NCBI GenBank assembly: GCA_029932795.1
Contig: JAOZPL010000118.1
Span: 1-6,430 of the forward strand
Direction of reading: 5' to 3'
DNA from: Candidatus Zixiibacteriota bacterium
GTDB lineage: Bacteria > Zixibacteria > MSB-5A5 > GN15 > FEB-12
DNA: 6,430 nucleotides
The notes beneath the pieces are model-generated. The model saw only the letters and a list, made by a program, of their open reading frames with translations, did not search any database and was not told the origin of the DNA. This document shows positions 4,483-6,430 of this stretch, one piece after another (within the stretch, counting starts at the first letter, position 1; each line of letters starts with the position of its first letter). The translations under genes and the position numbers were made by a program.

Positions 4483-6430
4483 CTACCTCTTCAGATTGAC
4501 CAGCTCATCAAGCATGTTATCCGAAGTCGTGATGATCCGGGCGTTGGCCTGAAACCCACGCTGTGCCGTGATCATATTGGTGAACTCCTGGGCGATATCC
4601 ACAGCCGATGACTCCAGTGCTCCGGAGGTTATAGTCCCGGCAACCGTCGCTCCCGCGATACCTTCAATCGGGATTCCAGAGTTCGCGGTCGGCTGGTACA
4701 ACGACCGGCCGGCCTTTCTTAAACCAGCCTGGTTGGTAAAATCAGCCAGAAGAATCTGCGCCAGCACACGGGTAATGCCATTGGAGAAAATGCCGGAGAT
4801 GTTCCCCGCCTGGTCAATAGCAATCTTTTCCAGTACGCCCACACCATAGCCGTCCTGCTGGATAATTGCCGCCGTGTGGTTACCGGAGGCAAAGCCGGTC
4901 AGACCATCGTAGTTAAGTGTTGTCCCGGCATCATACACGATACTCATGGTGTCAGCGCCGTTGTTCGGATCTATCGACACCGCCGAGGCTCCTCCAAAGT
5001 ATTCAAAGGAGGCAAGGGCACCATTAGAACTGAACGACACGTAACCAGTTCGACCGGCTGTTATCTGCTCCATGCCCAGCATGGAGGTCGTCCACTCCCA
5101 ACGGTTCGGGATAATCGACTTGAAAAACTCTACCGTAAGCGTATGCTTGGTTCCCAGTGAATCAAAGACATTGATAGAAGTCGCCCACAGGGTCGGGTCA
5201 GTGGTAATGATCAGTGGATTGCCACCGGTCGCTGTCAGATCACCCGATCCGGCCTTGATCTCCACACCCCCGTCACCCAGGCCGCTCAAGCCTGTGACCA
5301 TGCCGGTTGTCTCATCGACCACCAGATCCAGATTGGTCGTGACCGGCCCCGCCGCCGCACCGTAGCCACGATCCGGCATGAACACATCATTAGCAACAAA
5401 AGAGGCGGCGGCACCGCCGGCAGAACTGATAGAGGCTCCACCGTCCACGCCAAAGATCACACCAATGATATTGCCACTCGTCGCCGCTGCCCCTCCGCCA
5501 GGAACCGCCACTCCGGCGGTGGAAGTGAAGTAATAATCAGCCGCGGAGCCCGCCTTGTCGCGGACAACCTGTATTTCTCCTCCAACCAGGCTGGCCGTGA
5601 TACCTTCAATCTGATTAACGGCATTTATCACATCCTGAACCGTGGATTCAGCGTCGAGACCGGGGATAACCTGCATAGCGCCGCCGTCCACCGAGAAACC
5701 AAAGTTCGTGAAATCGTCAATCCCCAGACTGCCGAGGGTCATGTTGCCTGTCAGTGCCCCAACCAGGCCGCCGGCTCCGTCGTTCCCTTGATTTGAACCG
5801 GTGAACGAGGACTGAATAGCCTGGTTACCGGTGATAGTGATCGTATGTATACCGCCAACGCCATTAATCGCCGTGCCGCTAACCTCCACGACATTCGAGC
5901 CGCCGGCGTCCGTTAGCGAAGCTGTCGCGTCACTGGCAGAAGCGTCCAGGTTATTTGCCAGCGTAACAATCTCAGTCTCCTTGGCCGGATCCTGCTGCCC
6001 AATCGGCAACACGATATTACCGGTTGTAGCCAGCGAGGATATCTGGCCGTCGGCGTCGGCCATTTTACCCTGCACGAACAGGCCGGAAGACAGATCGACC
6101 AGATTCGAATCAGCGTCAAAACCAAATGCACCTGCCCGGGTATAGTACTTGTTGTCGTTGTTATCCCCGAGGATAAAGAAACCTGCTCCCTGAATGGCCA
6201 GGTCCGTTATCTGACCGGTTGTCTCCAGGCCGCCCTGAAGGAACAGGTTGTCGATCGTGGCCACCTGCATACCGAGTCCGAGCTGGACCGGGTTGGTGCC
6301 GCCGGTGACGGTGCTGGGCCGCCCGGCCCCCTTGAACGTTTGCACCAGGGCTTCCTGGAAGTTTACCCTCCCCGGCTTGTAGCCGATCGTGTTGACGTTG
6401 GCGATGTTGTTGGAGGTGGTATCGATCTGG
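4483..6430 (-). CDS. flgE: Flagellar hook protein FlgE, 5' end off the right edge
   Basis: FlgE polymerises into the hook, the universal joint between rod and filament. The frame stays open to the right edge; 648 residues are visible, and I estimate about 17 are missing. The visible N-terminus carries the rod/hook signature TTSNNIANVNTIGYKPGRVN (4-23), so the GTG at 6343-6345 is internal, not the start. Then come LAIQGAGFFIL (77-87), the FlgE core SINVFDSLGTKHTLTVEF (418-435), DGYGVGVLEKIAID (526-539) and the C-terminal helix block ITAQRGFQANARIITTSDNM (620-639). Between the NNLDAS segment (159-164) and the SINVFDSLG block lies an insertion of about 245 residues, absent from the 402-residue E. 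coli protein. It is rich in Gly and Ala and includes a flagellin/hook IN-like motif (about 262-290). No cysteine is visible. The missing N-terminus means its upstream neighbour cannot be seen. Confidence 0.96.
   Translation of the reverse strand, partial: QIDTTSNNIANVNTIGYKPGRVNFQEALVQTFKGAGRPSTVTGGTNPVQLGLGMQVATIDNLFLQGGLETTGQITDLAIQGAGFFILGDNNDNKYYTRAGAFGFDADSNLVDLSSGLFVQGKMADADGQISSLATTGNIVLPIGQQDPAKETEIVTLANNLDASASDATASLTDAGGSNVVEVSGTAINGVGGIHTITITGNQAIQSSFTGSNQGNDGAGGLVGALTGNMTLGSLGIDDFTNFGFSVDGGAMQVIPGLDAESTVQDVINAVNQIEGITASLVGGEIQVVRDKAGSAADYYFTSTAGVAVPGGGAAATSGNIIGVIFGVDGGASISSAGGAAASFVANDVFMPDRGYGAAAGPVTTNLDLVVDETTGMVTGLSGLGDGGVEIKAGSGDLTATGGNPLIITTDPTLWATSINVFDSLGTKHTLTVEFFKSIIPNRWEWTTSMLGMEQITAGRTGYVSFSSNGALASFEYFGGASAVSIDPNNGADTMSIVYDAGTTLNYDGLTGFASGNHTAAIIQQDGYGVGVLEKIAIDQAGNISGIFSNGITRVLAQILLADFTNQAGLRKAGRSLYQPTANSGIPIEGIAGATVAGTITSGALESSAVDIAQEFTNMITAQRGFQANARIITTSDNMLDELVNLKR

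Noticed and set aside
4483..6345. Reading the GTG at 6343-6345 as the flgE start
   Set aside because: The frame stays open to the right edge and encodes the conserved NNIANVNTIGYKPGRVNFQE segment upstream of this codon, so the gene begins outside the window.

Overview
This window is a stretch of a large flagellar structural operon. Every recognisable gene is on the minus strand, so transcription runs from the right edge to the left. In transcription order the genes are flgE (hook protein, 5' end off the right edge), flbD, fliL, fliM, fliN, fliO, fliP, fliQ and the first 20 codons of fliR (continuing off the left edge). They encode the hook subunit, a small FlbD/SwrD-type motility protein, the stator-associated FliL, the FliM and FliN parts of the switch/C-ring, and the FliO, FliP, FliQ and FliR parts of the flagellar type III export gate.

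From flgE to fliO the genes are packed tightly: they overlap by 8-14 bp or are 2-12 bp apart, and several Shine-Dalgarno sites overlap the stop codon of the gene before. This suggests one transcript with translational coupling. Two spacers break the pattern. The 82-bp fliO-fliP spacer contains a perfect 11-bp stem-loop. The 216-bp fliQ-fliR spacer contains a cluster of CGTAAC/GTTACG inverted repeats and no convincing gene.

The organism is a flagellated bacterium with moderately high GC. FliO and FliR use TTG starts, and FliM and probably FliQ use GTG. FlbD, single-domain SpoA FliN beside a full FliM, the flgE-flbD-fliL-fliM-fliN-fliOPQR order and a FlgE of about 665 residues fit a deep-branching lineage, possibly a diderm such as Zixibacteria, Gemmatimonadota or a deltaproteobacterium-like group, better than an enteric gammaproteobacterium. 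That placement is inference; no single feature proves it.

I see no mobile element, CRISPR array, tRNA, rRNA or phage gene. The window is mostly a conventional flagellar locus. The points worth a second look are the two spacers, the acidic FliN extension with an internal duplication, and the large insertion in FlgE.
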